A DNA stretch of 64,000 nt from Plesiomonas shigelloides (GCF_900087055.1 NZ_LT575468.1:682001-746000), one strand, 5' to 3'; shown: positions 1 to 7,704, counted from the stretch's first letter. Numbers and translations: made by a program. Notes: generated from the sequence alone by a model not told the origin.

Positions 1-2
1 GT

Positions 3-638
3 TTTAATACCACCAAAAACGGTGCTGTTAATAAAGAGAACACACCCAAAAACGGTAACGTTACCGAAAACGGGTGTGTTAACCAAATGAACACTACCGA
101 AAACGGTACTGTTACTGAGGTAAATACACCCAATTTTGGAGCCAAAGACACCCAAAAACGGGGTACGGAATCTACCAGTAATCTTAAAGATCTAAGATCT
201 AACCCCCTTACCCCCAAGGGGGAAGACGTCCGCCAGCAGGTATCTGACCTGATTGACCACTTGAACCAAAACCTAGTCAAACTGGCTAGCAAACTTGGCA
301 AGCCAGCTCCAACCATGGGATTTCGTGCAGGTACAGCCAATGTTCGGATGATCTCGGCTCGACTGCGTGAGGGTTACACCATGGACGACTGCCGCATGGT
401 GCTGGATTACCTTTCCGAGATGTGGGGCGCAGACGTTGAGATGCGCGAGCACCTGTGCCCGACCACGATTTTCCGACCATCAAAATTCGAAGACAGAGTC
501 GTTAAGGCTCACAACTGGAACGATGCCGGCCGCCCAAGCCGCGCCGGTAATTCATGGGACCGAAATGCACCATCGGCGTTCAACCTGTCAGATGCACTGG
601 ATGACACCACATGGGCTGATAACGGATTGGGGTTGTGA
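3..638 (+). CDS. Phage replication protein O-like (5' end outside window)
   Basis: Initiator-type phage replication protein that would bind the phage origin and recruit the P-like loader encoded next. The frame is open to the left edge with no stop, so the ATG at 87 is probably internal and the gene is truncated by the window. The visible N-terminal part (codons up to about position 180) is a low-complexity linker with repeated N-T-x-x-N-G-x-V units. From about 230 on, the protein resembles the conserved phage replication C-terminal domain (TIGR02220/Phg_2220_C type), with V-x-D-L-I-D-H-L-N, then R-x-I-x-A-R-L-R-E-G-Y-T and a final P-x-x-I-F-R-P-S-K-F-E-D. The stop overlaps the next gene region. 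The family call rests on recalled domain similarity and on synteny with lambda O-P. The repeats in the linker are also DNA-level repeats (see the iteron feature). Confidence 0.75.
   Translation, partial: FNTTKNGAVNKENTPKNGNVTENGCVNQMNTTENGTVTEVNTPNFGAKDTQKRGTESTSNLKDLRSNPLTPKGEDVRQQVSDLIDHLNQNLVKLASKLGKPAPTMGFRAGTANVRMISARLREGYTMDDCRMVLDYLSEMWGADVEMREHLCPTTIFRPSKFEDRVVKAHNWNDAGRPSRAGNSWDRNAPSAFNLSDALDDTTWADNGLGL
13..161 (+). repeat. Iteron-like array (candidate replication origin)
   Basis: Five copies of the 10-mer CCRAAAACGG start at 13, 46, 64, 97 and 152. Copies 1, 2 and 5 are CCAAAAACGG; copies 3 and 4 are CCGAAAACGG. Four are in the same reading register and give N-G repeats in the protein. 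The fifth lies in another register (it reads T-Q-K-R), so the DNA rather than the peptide is conserved. Lambda carries its origin iterons inside gene O, which makes this a likely phage origin. More copies may lie left of the window. Confidence 0.6.
53..66. repeat. 14-bp perfect palindrome inside the iteron array
   Basis: CGGTAACGTTACCG is perfectly self-complementary and joins the end of iteron 2 to the start of iteron 3 in head-to-head fashion. It could be a dimer site for the initiator protein. Confidence 0.55.
203..222. repeat. C/G-rich hairpin after the iterons
   Basis: CCCCCTT (203-209) pairs with AAGGGGG (216-222) around a 6-nt loop, just after two AGATCT sites (188-193, 195-200). It lies inside the O-like coding sequence between linker and C-terminal domain. 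It could be part of the origin or chance. Confidence 0.35.
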
Positions 639-640
639 TC

Positions 641-1375
641 ATGACTGAGATTAAGACCTTTGAAAACTTGCAGGTAAGCAGTTCAGGCATGCGCAACGCA
701 GCGATGCGTGTTGTGGATTACTCGCAGGTGCAGATTAATTCCGAAGCTGTGCAAAACGTGAATGAGATTTTCCGCGAATTGGCGATCACATTCCCTGCGT
801 GGCGTACCGCATACCCAGATGCACAAAGCTTGAACAGTGCCAAGCAGGTTTGGGCAAAGGGGTTGATTGAAAACGGTATTACTGACATGGCCCTGATCAG
901 AGTTGGATTGCGCGTTGCTCGCTCTCAACCGATGCCGTTTATCCCTAGCGTTGGTCAATTTGTCGCATGGTGTCGCGCTGAATCATCCATCCCTGGCTTG
1001 CCTAGCTTGGACGATGTGATGACCGAGTTTGACCGGTTCTGTGCAAACCACCACGACTACAGCATCCCAGAGGCATACCCGTGGTCATCGCCGGTGATGT
1101 ACTGGATTGTGCTGGATATGCGCCGCTCAATGTACCGCTACAACCAGACCGCTGCAGAGGTTCGTTCGACTGCAAAAAATCTGCTTCGGAAGTGGGAGAA
1201 AAAACTGCTGTCCGGAGAGGCTGTGCCATCACCAGTGGCTCAGTTAGAAAATAAACATCGCCCAGCTGGTGTAGCCCAGCAAGCTGACGTTGATGGCCGG
1301 TACCGGATGTTGGGAGACTCAATGCTGGCAGCCATTCGCGCCCGCACATCAGTAGCAAAGGGGGTATTGCAGTGA
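641..1375 (+). CDS. Phage replication protein P-like (helicase loader)
   Basis: Counterpart of lambda P, which takes host DnaB helicase to the origin marked by O. About 244 residues, close to lambda P (233). The most telling stretch is near residues 95-120: M-P-F-I-P-S-V-G-Q-F-V-A-W-C-R, where lambda P has R-P-F-L-P-S-P-G-Q-F-V-A-W-C-R, followed by a similar A-Y-P-W-S-S-P-V-M-Y-W. I chose ATG 641 because the GGGG at 629-632 is at good spacing from it. GTG 635 is an alternative that adds two residues. The O-like stop (636-638) lies just before this start, so the two are translationally coupled. Confidence 0.82.
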   Translation: MTEIKTFENLQVSSSGMRNAAMRVVDYSQVQINSEAVQNVNEIFRELAITFPAWRTAYPDAQSLNSAKQVWAKGLIENGITDMALIRVGLRVARSQPMPFIPSVGQFVAWCRAESSIPGLPSLDDVMTEFDRFCANHHDYSIPEAYPWSSPVMYWIVLDMRRSMYRYNQTAAEVRSTAKNLLRKWEKKLLSGEAVPSPVAQLENKHRPAGVAQQADVDGRYRMLGDSMLAAIRARTSVAKGVLQ

Positions 1376-1584
1376 GTATTAGAAATATCCGGATTGAGTT
1401 TTTGCTCAATGTTGTTCGGAGCAAGCGAAAGGCTTGGACTGCGGTAGAGCTGTGTGAGCAGACCGGTTTGCGTGAGCCTGTCCTTGCTGCTGATCTCGCG
1501 GAGCTGTGTGCTGGCGGCGTGGTGCAGAAAGTCCAAAACGAACAGCAGATGACCTATTTCTTTGCGGAGAGTTTCCGATGCTGA
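1372..1584 (+). CDS. Small winged-helix-like phage protein
   Basis: A 70-residue protein with a GTG start that overlaps the stop of the P-like gene by 4 nt. The middle (T-A-V-E-L-C-E-Q-T-G-L-R, then L-A-A-D-L-A-E-L) reads as a helix-turn-helix, followed by a short V-Q-K-V-Q-N-E...M-T-Y-F-F stretch that could be a wing hairpin. A DNA-binding role is inferred from this pattern only. Many lambdoid phages keep small, poorly known genes at this place between P and the nin-like region. Confidence 0.6.
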   Translation: MSIRNIRIEFLLNVVRSKRKAWTAVELCEQTGLREPVLAADLAELCAGGVVQKVQNEQQMTYFFAESFRC

Positions 1585-1772
1585 TTGCCTTGATGCTAAC
1601 TGGCGTGGTGGTTGTCGTTATCGGTGGACTGTTCATCTGTTCGCGCAGCAGAGCAGTGACCGCGCCGGTGTCTGACTCTAATGCATGGGACGAAGACTTG
1701 AAGGCCGCTCGTGCGCTTCGAGATTTGGCAGCACGCTGTAAAGCGGCTAGGGGAGTGCGTGAGCATGGCTAA
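1578..1772 (+). CDS. Small single-span membrane protein
   Basis: 64 residues beginning at ATG 1578, 7 nt inside the preceding gene. Residues 2-20 (M-L-I-A-L-M-L-T-G-V-V-V-V-V-I-G-G-L) form an obvious transmembrane helix. The rest is a short, charged, alanine-rich cytoplasmic tail. The frame is open further upstream to 1506, but that part lies inside the previous gene and has no better start. Function unknown. Confidence 0.5.
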   Translation: MLIALMLTGVVVVVIGGLFICSRSRAVTAPVSDSNAWDEDLKAARALRDLAARCKAARGVREHG

Positions 1773-1878
1773 ACGCATAATTCGACCGGTAGTAGAACTT
1801 TTGGTTTGGCTGATTGCAGGCGTATCGGTATTGGGGTTTGTGCAAATCCTGCTGGAGCTGCTAGCAAAAGGGGGCTGA
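1765..1878 (+). CDS. 37-residue membrane peptide
   Basis: ATG 1765 to TGA 1878 gives a 37-residue peptide with a basic start (M-A-K-R-I-I-R) and a hydrophobic helix of about 22 residues (V-V-E-L-L-V-W-L-I-A-G-V-S-V-L). A GGGGAG ribosome-binding site lies about 10 nt upstream, and the gene overlaps the previous one by 8 nt, as its neighbours do. It fits the chain of overlapping small genes and is likely translated. Function unknown. Confidence 0.5.
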   Translation: MAKRIIRPVVELLVWLIAGVSVLGFVQILLELLAKGG

Positions 1879-1882
1879 GATT

Positions 1883-2989
1883 TTGCTTTCTGAAAAAACG
1901 TATCTAGTACCGGCATACATCCAGAAGGACTTGGATGTTCTTATGGTCAAGCTGCCCGAACCGGTCCAACGTTTTCAGGGAAAGAAGGTACTGATAACAC
2001 TCGCACCTGACAGCATGCAGAAAAGTGATGCTGGTACGGTTGATGTCAGCCTTGAGGCTGCACCTGAAATGATGGCGTTCTATTCCAGTGAGGCTGTATT
2101 TAATGCCTGTGGTGGCACAAAGGGAATGCGCGCCTGGATTGCGCGGACAAACACCCACCGATGCCAATTGGCGGATGACAAGTTTTGCCATCATGAAAAG
2201 ATTATCTGGGAGAGCCCTTTAGGCGCACTTCAAGTCTGTTGGTATCACGACCCTTCAATATCACGGTGGGCAGGGGACGGCGAATATGCTGCCAAAGTGA
2301 ACCAAGTACTGGATCAGCTGCGCCGTAAATATGTCATCGAGACGATGCGCTCTTGGCTTGAGGTACCTGCAGGCCGGCCTATGTCTCTATATGAGGTTTT
2401 GTGGTTCGCTGTTAGCCAAGAACTCACAGTCCACTTACCCGATGCTCTGATGGCAAAGATGGCTGGCTATAAGGAACCTAAGCCCGAGCCGGTTTTGAAG
2501 TTAGGTGATAAACCTGATTATTGGGAGCGGTTCCGTATCCCAGAAAAGCGCGAGGATTACGTAAAGCAAGGGCGCTCTAGCTTAGTTGAGCAACAACAGA
2601 AGCTTGAGAGAGCGGTATCTTCAGTTCCAGCTTTAGATGCTAGAACAGAGAAGGCAGTTAAAACGCTTCAGGTAGATCCAGAGCCGCCAGCATCATTTAT
2701 GCTCAAACCAAAGCGCATTAGGTGGGTATGTGAAAAGTATACGCAGTGGGTTAAGAACCAGCCGTGTGTCTGCTGCGGATCTCAGGCTGATGATCCGCAT
2801 CATTTGATTGGGCATAACCAAGGTGGCGTGGGAACCAAAGCTCATGACATCTTCACTATTCCACTGTGCCGTCAGCACCATGATGAACTGCATAGAGATC
2901 CTAGGACATGGGCGAAGGTGTATGGGAGTCAGTTGTTGCATGTGGTGCAGACGATAGATGCCGCTTTTTCTCTTGGAATATTAAAGTAA
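1883..2989 (+). CDS. DUF968-family phage protein with HNH-like C-terminal domain
   Basis: A 368-residue protein read from TTG 1883, 8 nt after an AAAGGGGG ribosome-binding site. A later ATG at 1943 is less well placed. The C-terminal 90 residues carry a probable zinc/nuclease motif: C-V-C-C-G, D-P-H-H-L-I-G-H, G-T-K-A-H-D-I-F-T-I-P-L-C-R-Q-H-H-D-E-L-H. This matches my memory of the DUF968 family found in lambdoid prophages (E. coli YdfU type), thought to be nuclease-like. The N-terminal 250 residues have no motif I recognise. It closes the replication/nin-like gene chain. Confidence 0.75.
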   Translation: MLSEKTYLVPAYIQKDLDVLMVKLPEPVQRFQGKKVLITLAPDSMQKSDAGTVDVSLEAAPEMMAFYSSEAVFNACGGTKGMRAWIARTNTHRCQLADDKFCHHEKIIWESPLGALQVCWYHDPSISRWAGDGEYAAKVNQVLDQLRRKYVIETMRSWLEVPAGRPMSLYEVLWFAVSQELTVHLPDALMAKMAGYKEPKPEPVLKLGDKPDYWERFRIPEKREDYVKQGRSSLVEQQQKLERAVSSVPALDARTEKAVKTLQVDPEPPASFMLKPKRIRWVCEKYTQWVKNQPCVCCGSQADDPHHLIGHNQGGVGTKAHDIFTIPLCRQHHDELHRDPRTWAKVYGSQLLHVVQTIDAAFSLGILK

Positions 2990-2994
2990 TAACG

Positions 2995-3033
2995 AATGAA
3001 ACTAAAATTAGAGTTACTAATTTTAGTTTCATT
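2995..3033. repeat. 17-bp perfect inverted repeat over a start codon
   Basis: Arms 2995-3011 and 3017-3033 are perfectly complementary around the 5-nt loop AGTTA. The left arm begins AATGAAACTAAAATT. It sits 5 nt after the DUF968-type gene and contains the ATG of the next ORF. There is no U-run after it, so it is not a standard intrinsic terminator. It could cap the upstream mRNA, hide the next start codon or bind a dimeric protein. Confidence 0.75.
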
Positions 3034-3301
3034 GTGCGCTACATTTTTAGTTAATTCGTATATTAGGAATTACTTTCGTCTTATTGACGGTAGAGAGGCA
3101 TCAGCTGAACTAGTGTTGATGTGTAGATTGGTTATTTTGTTGATTCGTACTTTTTTATTTTTAAATGCTGAGTTTTATCTTTTTGTGCTGATGATTAACT
3201 ATTATTTATATGGCATTGCTAGTTGTGAATGTTTTTTAAAGTTGTTTATGGAATGTTTTATTTTATTTTATTGTAACTATTCTTGTTTGTGTATTGTGTG
3301 A
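2996..3301 (+). CDS. Unknown AT-rich hydrophobic protein
   Basis: An open frame of 101 residues that would be almost entirely hydrophobic (several membrane spans) and unusually rich in Cys, Phe, Leu and Tyr. The base composition is much more AT-rich than the phage genes before it, and the ribosome-binding site is weak. The start codon lies inside a 17-bp perfect inverted repeat. Hydrophobic AT-rich frames often arise by chance, so this may not be a gene. If real, it would be a small membrane protein at the left edge of the cargo block. Confidence 0.3.
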   Translation: MKLKLELLILVSLCATFLVNSYIRNYFRLIDGREASAELVLMCRLVILLIRTFLFLNAEFYLFVLMINYYLYGIASCECFLKLFMECFILFYCNYSCLCIV

Positions 3302-3498
3302 TTTATAAAATCAATGGATATTTTCATTGCGAAAATACTTCCAAAATCAAAATCAGTATTATATGTTATAAAACACCCGGTCATTTTTGTTATTGTGGCT
3401 TTAGGGTTTGGTTAATAATGTGTTTATTTTGCAGTGGATAATAAAGCAAGGAGAGGATAGCCAGGGATAAGGCAAATAAATAAGAAGGTCGTTTTAAA
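3302..3498. other. AT-rich leader of the autotransporter gene
   Basis: No gene is seen. The stretch is strongly AT-rich and presumably carries a promoter of its own for the autotransporter, but I cannot fix -35/-10 boxes with confidence. AAGGAGAGG at about 3449 looks like a ribosome-binding site but lies some 45 nt before the start. The nearer AAGAAGG (about 3482) is the likely one. Confidence 0.4.
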
Positions 3499-6400
3499 AT
3501 GAAATGTTCTCATAATTCAATATTTACAATAGGTTTATTAGCTGCTTCAATTAGTAGTGCGTTTGCTGCTGTTCAAAGTTTTGATGATGGTGGTGTGCAC
3601 AATCTCGTTGGCGTCATTGGTGACAATAAAGGAAACCCTAACACGCCTGCAGTTAGCGCTTCAAATGGCTCTACTGTAAATATTGAAGAGCAATCTAGCA
3701 TATCAGCATTTTCACCTTATTCATTTGGTGTTTTATCATCAGATGCTGCAACTGTTAATATAACCAATTCAAAAGTTAATAGTGTTTCTAACTATTCATT
3801 TTCCGTTGCTGCAAAACAAGGCGGTACGGTTAATATATCAGGTTCTGAGATTACGTCTGAATCAGGAGGTAAGAAACTTCCGAGCAGTGGTTCAGTATTG
3901 AGTAGTGGCAATGGGGCGGTCGTCAATATTGATAACTCAAAAGTGATCGCATCATCCAATGGCTCAACTACGGCTCACGATGGATTAAGAGTTGTTAATA
4001 GTGCCGGTGTTATATCTGAGAATAATGGCTCTGTCAATATAACCAACTCAAGTGTTATTACATCAGGCGATGTTTCATCTGGCATTTTTGCACAGGCAAA
4101 GGGGAATGTTTTAGCCTCTGGAGTTGATGTTACTACATCGGGAAAAACAAGCTCTGCTATAGAAATTACTGGTGGTTCAGAGGCAATAATAAATAACAAT
4201 TCTGTTATAAAAACTACTGGTGATGATTCTCATGGCATCGAGTTAGTCGGTGGTAATGTGACACTGTCTGATTCATCTGTTATGACAGCGGGGCTTTCTA
4301 ACGCTGCTAATGCACAAGGTGCTAACTCATCGTTATCTGTTGAAAATTCTACGCTATCTACCGTAGGAGATAGCGCTCAAGCTATTTATGCGGGAAACAA
4401 AGCAAACGTTTCGCTGAATAAAGTAGGTGTATCCACCTCTGGATTAGGGGCATATGGTGTACTAGCAACAGATAAAGATACAATAGTATCTATTACTGAC
4501 AGCTCCATTTCTACATCAGGAAATAATAATTCAGCACTAAATTATTCATCCAACGCTGTAGTGAGCCAATTCGGTAGCACTGTTACCTTAAGTGGTACTA
4601 ATAAAATAGATACAAAAGGTAATCAGGCAGTTGGTTTATTATCACAGGTTAGTGGTGAAGGATTAGATACATTAATTACAGCTACAGGTAAAACTGAGAT
4701 TAGCACGGAGGGATATAATTCTTTCGGTTTAGTGTCATGTTCACTACAAGGGGGCGGTCGTGAGTGTGTATCCGCCCTGGAAGATGGTAATGATGGAAAC
4801 AATCCAAGCAGTAAATCCTTAATTGAAGGGACTGGCATAACAGTCAATACCAAAGGTGAGGGCGGCTACGCAGTTTATGCTAATGGTAAAGATGCAACTG
4901 TTAATATAAAACAATCATCTTTATCGACAACTGGTGTTAATGCACATGGTATTGCTATTCGTCAAGGTTCGGTAATTGGCGATAATTTGAATGTAAAAAC
5001 CTCAGGTGTTGGTGCTAACGGTGCCACATTATTTAATGGCGGCACTCTTGGTTTATCAAATTCTAGCCTTGTATCAGATAATGCTAATGGTTTACTAATT
5101 ACAGGTAATGGCTCACTAAATCCTGCGGTTATAGCGTTGGATAATAGCTCTGTTGACGGGGCGGTCTCAGGAGTAGCCATAAATGATGGTTCTGCAAATA
5201 TTAATTTGCTAGATAGCCACCTTATGTCATCGAGATCTAATGTTTTGCTTGATAACAAAGGAGGTGAGTTAGCTATTAATGCGCAAGGTTCTATTTTAGA
5301 TGGTGTATCTGTTTTGGGTGACAGTGGGAACACCGATGTTTCTTTAGCCAATAGTGTCTGGAAGCAATCGGCTGGTTCTGTTCTGAATAATCTGGCTATG
5401 AGTGGTAGTGATCTATATTTTGGGAAGGGTAATGATGTTGTATTGTCCTCTCCTGATAGAACCGTTCACGTTAAGGGTAACTATCATGGTGATAACGCAA
5501 CCATTCACTTCGTTACAAAATTAGAGGGCGATAACTCAGAAACCAACAAGTTAATTATTGACGGTGATAGTAGTGGCACATCTCTTGTATCTGTCTCAAA
5601 TGCAGGGGGGATGGGCGACCAAACCATCAACGGAATTGAATTAATCAGTGTTGCTGGCGAATCCAATGGTATTTTTAAACAAAAATCAAGGATTGTTGCT
5701 GGGGCGTATGATTATCAATTAACCAAGAAAGAGAAAGATTGGTACTTAGTAAGTCATCTTACAACACCAGAGCCAACACCAGAGCCAACACCAGAGCCAA
5801 CACCAGAGCCAACACCAGAGCCAACACCAGAGCCAACACCTAAGCCATTGATAAGACCAGAGGTAGGTAGTTATTTAGCTAATAATATTGCAGCTAATAC
5901 GATGTTTAACATGAGCCTTTACGATCGAATTGGTAGCACATACCATGCTGATTTTAATGGAGAAAAAAATCATAGTTTATGGTTAAGACAGGTTGGGGAA
6001 CACACATCATTTAATGATTCATCTGATGGTACTAAAACTAGAGTTAATAGTTTTACGACTCAATTGGGAGGGGATATTTATAAGGGGTCCTCTAATGGTA
6101 ATGATTCTATTACCTTTGGTGCATTTGGTGGCTATGGATATAGTTCAAGTAAGACCAGAGCTGATCTGACAGGTTACTCCGCGAAAGGTCATGTTGATGG
6201 GTATAGCCTTGGTTTTTATGGGACATGGTTTGAAAACCCTCAGCAAGAGAAGGGATTATACGTTGACTCTTGGTTGCAGTATTCTTGGTTTAATAACTCG
6301 GTTGATGGGCAAGAGTTGTCTACGGAGAAATATAAGTCAAAAGGGACAACGGCATCTCTAGAAATTGGCAATATCAATAAACTTAAAGAAACTATTGCGG

Positions 6401-6825
6401 AAGATGGGACCAAAACTAGTCTCATAGTTAAACCTCATGCGCAGCTTATTTATATGGGCGTAAGACCAGATACATTTGTTGAGGGTAATGGTACTGTTGT
6501 TAAGTCAAATATTTCCGGTAATTTTCAAACAAAACTTGGTGTTAGACTCTCTCTTAATGAGAAGTCTATCGATGCAGAAAAAGAAGTTAAAGATATTACT
6601 CCGTTTGTTGAGGCGAACTGGATTCACAATACAAGAGATAATTCAGTTTCAATGAATGGATATAATATTGCTGAGGCTGGCGTGAAAAATGTAGCCCAGA
6701 TCAAGGTCGGTGTTGATGGTAACGTTAAAAACAACCTGAGCGTTTGGGCTAATACATCAGTTCAGGTTGGTGCCCATAATTACACCAGCATTCAAGGTAT
6801 GATTGGTGTAAGTTATAAGTTCTAA
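3499..6825 (+). CDS. Type Va autotransporter (prophage cargo)
   Basis: A 1108-residue secreted surface protein. A signal peptide ends at about residue 23 (S-S-A-F-A-A). Residues about 30-720 form a passenger of repeated units like V-N-I-x-N-S-x-V-x-T-S-G-x-x-S-x-G-I, the pattern of a right-handed beta-helix. A P-E-P-T linker covers about 757-782. From about 787 to the end is an autotransporter beta-barrel that finishes in the typical ...Y-K-F. The only obvious cysteines in the passenger, C414 and C423, form a possible small disulfide loop. Likely roles are adhesion or aggregation, but no enzymatic motif is visible. It is clearly AT-richer than the phage genes, and it sits between replication and late genes, a usual place for lysogenic-conversion cargo. 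Confidence 0.88.
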   Translation: MKCSHNSIFTIGLLAASISSAFAAVQSFDDGGVHNLVGVIGDNKGNPNTPAVSASNGSTVNIEEQSSISAFSPYSFGVLSSDAATVNITNSKVNSVSNYSFSVAAKQGGTVNISGSEITSESGGKKLPSSGSVLSSGNGAVVNIDNSKVIASSNGSTTAHDGLRVVNSAGVISENNGSVNITNSSVITSGDVSSGIFAQAKGNVLASGVDVTTSGKTSSAIEITGGSEAIINNNSVIKTTGDDSHGIELVGGNVTLSDSSVMTAGLSNAANAQGANSSLSVENSTLSTVGDSAQAIYAGNKANVSLNKVGVSTSGLGAYGVLATDKDTIVSITDSSISTSGNNNSALNYSSNAVVSQFGSTVTLSGTNKIDTKGNQAVGLLSQVSGEGLDTLITATGKTEISTEGYNSFGLVSCSLQGGGRECVSALEDGNDGNNPSSKSLIEGTGITVNTKGEGGYAVYANGKDATVNIKQSSLSTTGVNAHGIAIRQGSVIGDNLNVKTSGVGANGATLFNGGTLGLSNSSLVSDNANGLLITGNGSLNPAVIALDNSSVDGAVSGVAINDGSANINLLDSHLMSSRSNVLLDNKGGELAINAQGSILDGVSVLGDSGNTDVSLANSVWKQSAGSVLNNLAMSGSDLYFGKGNDVVLSSPDRTVHVKGNYHGDNATIHFVTKLEGDNSETNKLIIDGDSSGTSLVSVSNAGGMGDQTINGIELISVAGESNGIFKQKSRIVAGAYDYQLTKKEKDWYLVSHLTTPEPTPEPTPEPTPEPTPEPTPEPTPKPLIRPEVGSYLANNIAANTMFNMSLYDRIGSTYHADFNGEKNHSLWLRQVGEHTSFNDSSDGTKTRVNSFTTQLGGDIYKGSSNGNDSITFGAFGGYGYSSSKTRADLTGYSAKGHVDGYSLGFYGTWFENPQQEKGLYVDSWLQYSWFNNSVDGQELSTEKYKSKGTTASLEIGNINKLKETIAEDGTKTSLIVKPHAQLIYMGVRPDTFVEGNGTVVKSNISGNFQTKLGVRLSLNEKSIDAEKEVKDITPFVEANWIHNTRDNSVSMNGYNIAEAGVKNVAQIKVGVDGNVKNNLSVWANTSVQVGAHNYTSIQGMIGVSYKF
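5767..5838 (+). repeat. Six perfect 12-bp tandem repeats in the autotransporter
   Basis: CCAGAGCCAACA is repeated six times without error and then decays (5839 on). It encodes the P-E-P-T linker between passenger and barrel. Gain or loss of a unit keeps the frame and changes only linker length. Confidence 0.95.
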
Positions 6826-6844
6826 CTGTTGTTTGATATTTGCA

Positions 6845-6875
6845 AAAGGGCTGGTTTGTCAGCCCTTTATTTTAA
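6845..6875 (+). terminator. Intrinsic terminator after the autotransporter
   Basis: AAAGGGCTG (6845-6853) pairs with CAGCCCTTT (6860-6868) around a 6-nt loop and is followed by a T-rich stretch. It lies 20 nt after the autotransporter stop, so that gene is probably its own transcription unit. Confidence 0.85.
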
Positions 6876-6966
6876 AAATATTCACTTCAAAATAAATAAC
6901 TCTTATTTTATAAATTTTGCCTCATAGCCATGAGCGCATTAAATTAAATTCTTGACCGGATTCCGT

Positions 6967-7704
6967 ATGAGTACGATTACGCATGATTATTTGATATTTT
7001 GTTATAAATATAATGGTATGGATTTTCATGTGGTTGCCCAGCCAATAGTAAGTAACTCTTCAGGTAAGATAACAGCCGTGGAGCTTTTGCCAAAATGCTA
7101 TAAGGAAGCATGCTTTGATGGGTTATATTTAGAGTCGGGGGTAAATGATTTGGCTAAAATGGCTTGTATTAAGATGCAAGCATTATCCAATATTGTACTG
7201 GATTTTCGTCGTTTTAATATGCATATAAATATCGATGTTAGTGCCCTGCTAAATTCCGAGTTTATATCAGCTGCAATGAATAATCATCATCGTTTCTCAT
7301 TTGAGGTTAAGGGGTTCGATTATGATTATGAGCTTATGCAAAAGGTCAGATCTGCGATCTCGAAATTGAAAGAGTATGGCCATGAAGTATGGCTTGATCA
7401 TTTTGGTGTTAACTCATCATCTTTGTGTACTCTACTTGATTACCCATGGAGTGGGATAAAAATTGATAAGGAAATTGTTTGGCGTAGTTCAATGCATCAA
7501 TTGTTATTGATAGTGGAGGTTTGTAAGTGTCATGTAGATAAAATTATCTTGGATGGGATTGAAAGTAATGACTTACTTAGCTTGTCTAAAATATCAATGG
7601 CTACGGAGAGTCAAGGCTATCATTGGCCTTTGCTTAAGCGAAATGATTTTTTCGCTTTAAATAAAAAATTGCGTAGTCTATCCAAGGGGTTTTATAACAA
7701 TTAA
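6967..7704 (+). CDS. Degenerate EAL-domain protein
   Basis: About 245 residues from ATG 6967 (an upstream TTG at 6952 is possible). It has the EAL fold pattern: A-Q-P-I-V near residue 23, G-K-I-T-A-V-E-L-L where active enzymes have E-A-L, F-S-F-E-V-K near 117, L-D-H-F-G-V-N-S-S-S-L where enzymes have D-D-F-G-T-G-Y-S-S-L, and I-K-I-D-K-E-I-V. The metal-binding signature is broken (the D-D pair is L-D-H), so cyclic di-GMP hydrolysis is unlikely. Similar enzymatically dead EAL proteins act as regulators by binding other proteins (E. coli YdiV type). It is AT-rich like the autotransporter, and regulation of that gene or of host adhesion/motility is a guess from position. Confidence 0.75.
   Translation: MSTITHDYLIFCYKYNGMDFHVVAQPIVSNSSGKITAVELLPKCYKEACFDGLYLESGVNDLAKMACIKMQALSNIVLDFRRFNMHINIDVSALLNSEFISAAMNNHHRFSFEVKGFDYDYELMQKVRSAISKLKEYGHEVWLDHFGVNSSSLCTLLDYPWSGIKIDKEIVWRSSMHQLLLIVEVCKCHVDKIILDGIESNDLLSLSKISMATESQGYHWPLLKRNDFFALNKKLRSLSKGFYNN

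Noticed and set aside
5767-5838. Tandem repeats considered as a CRISPR-like array
   Set aside because: Contiguous 12-bp units without spacers, in frame within a protein linker.
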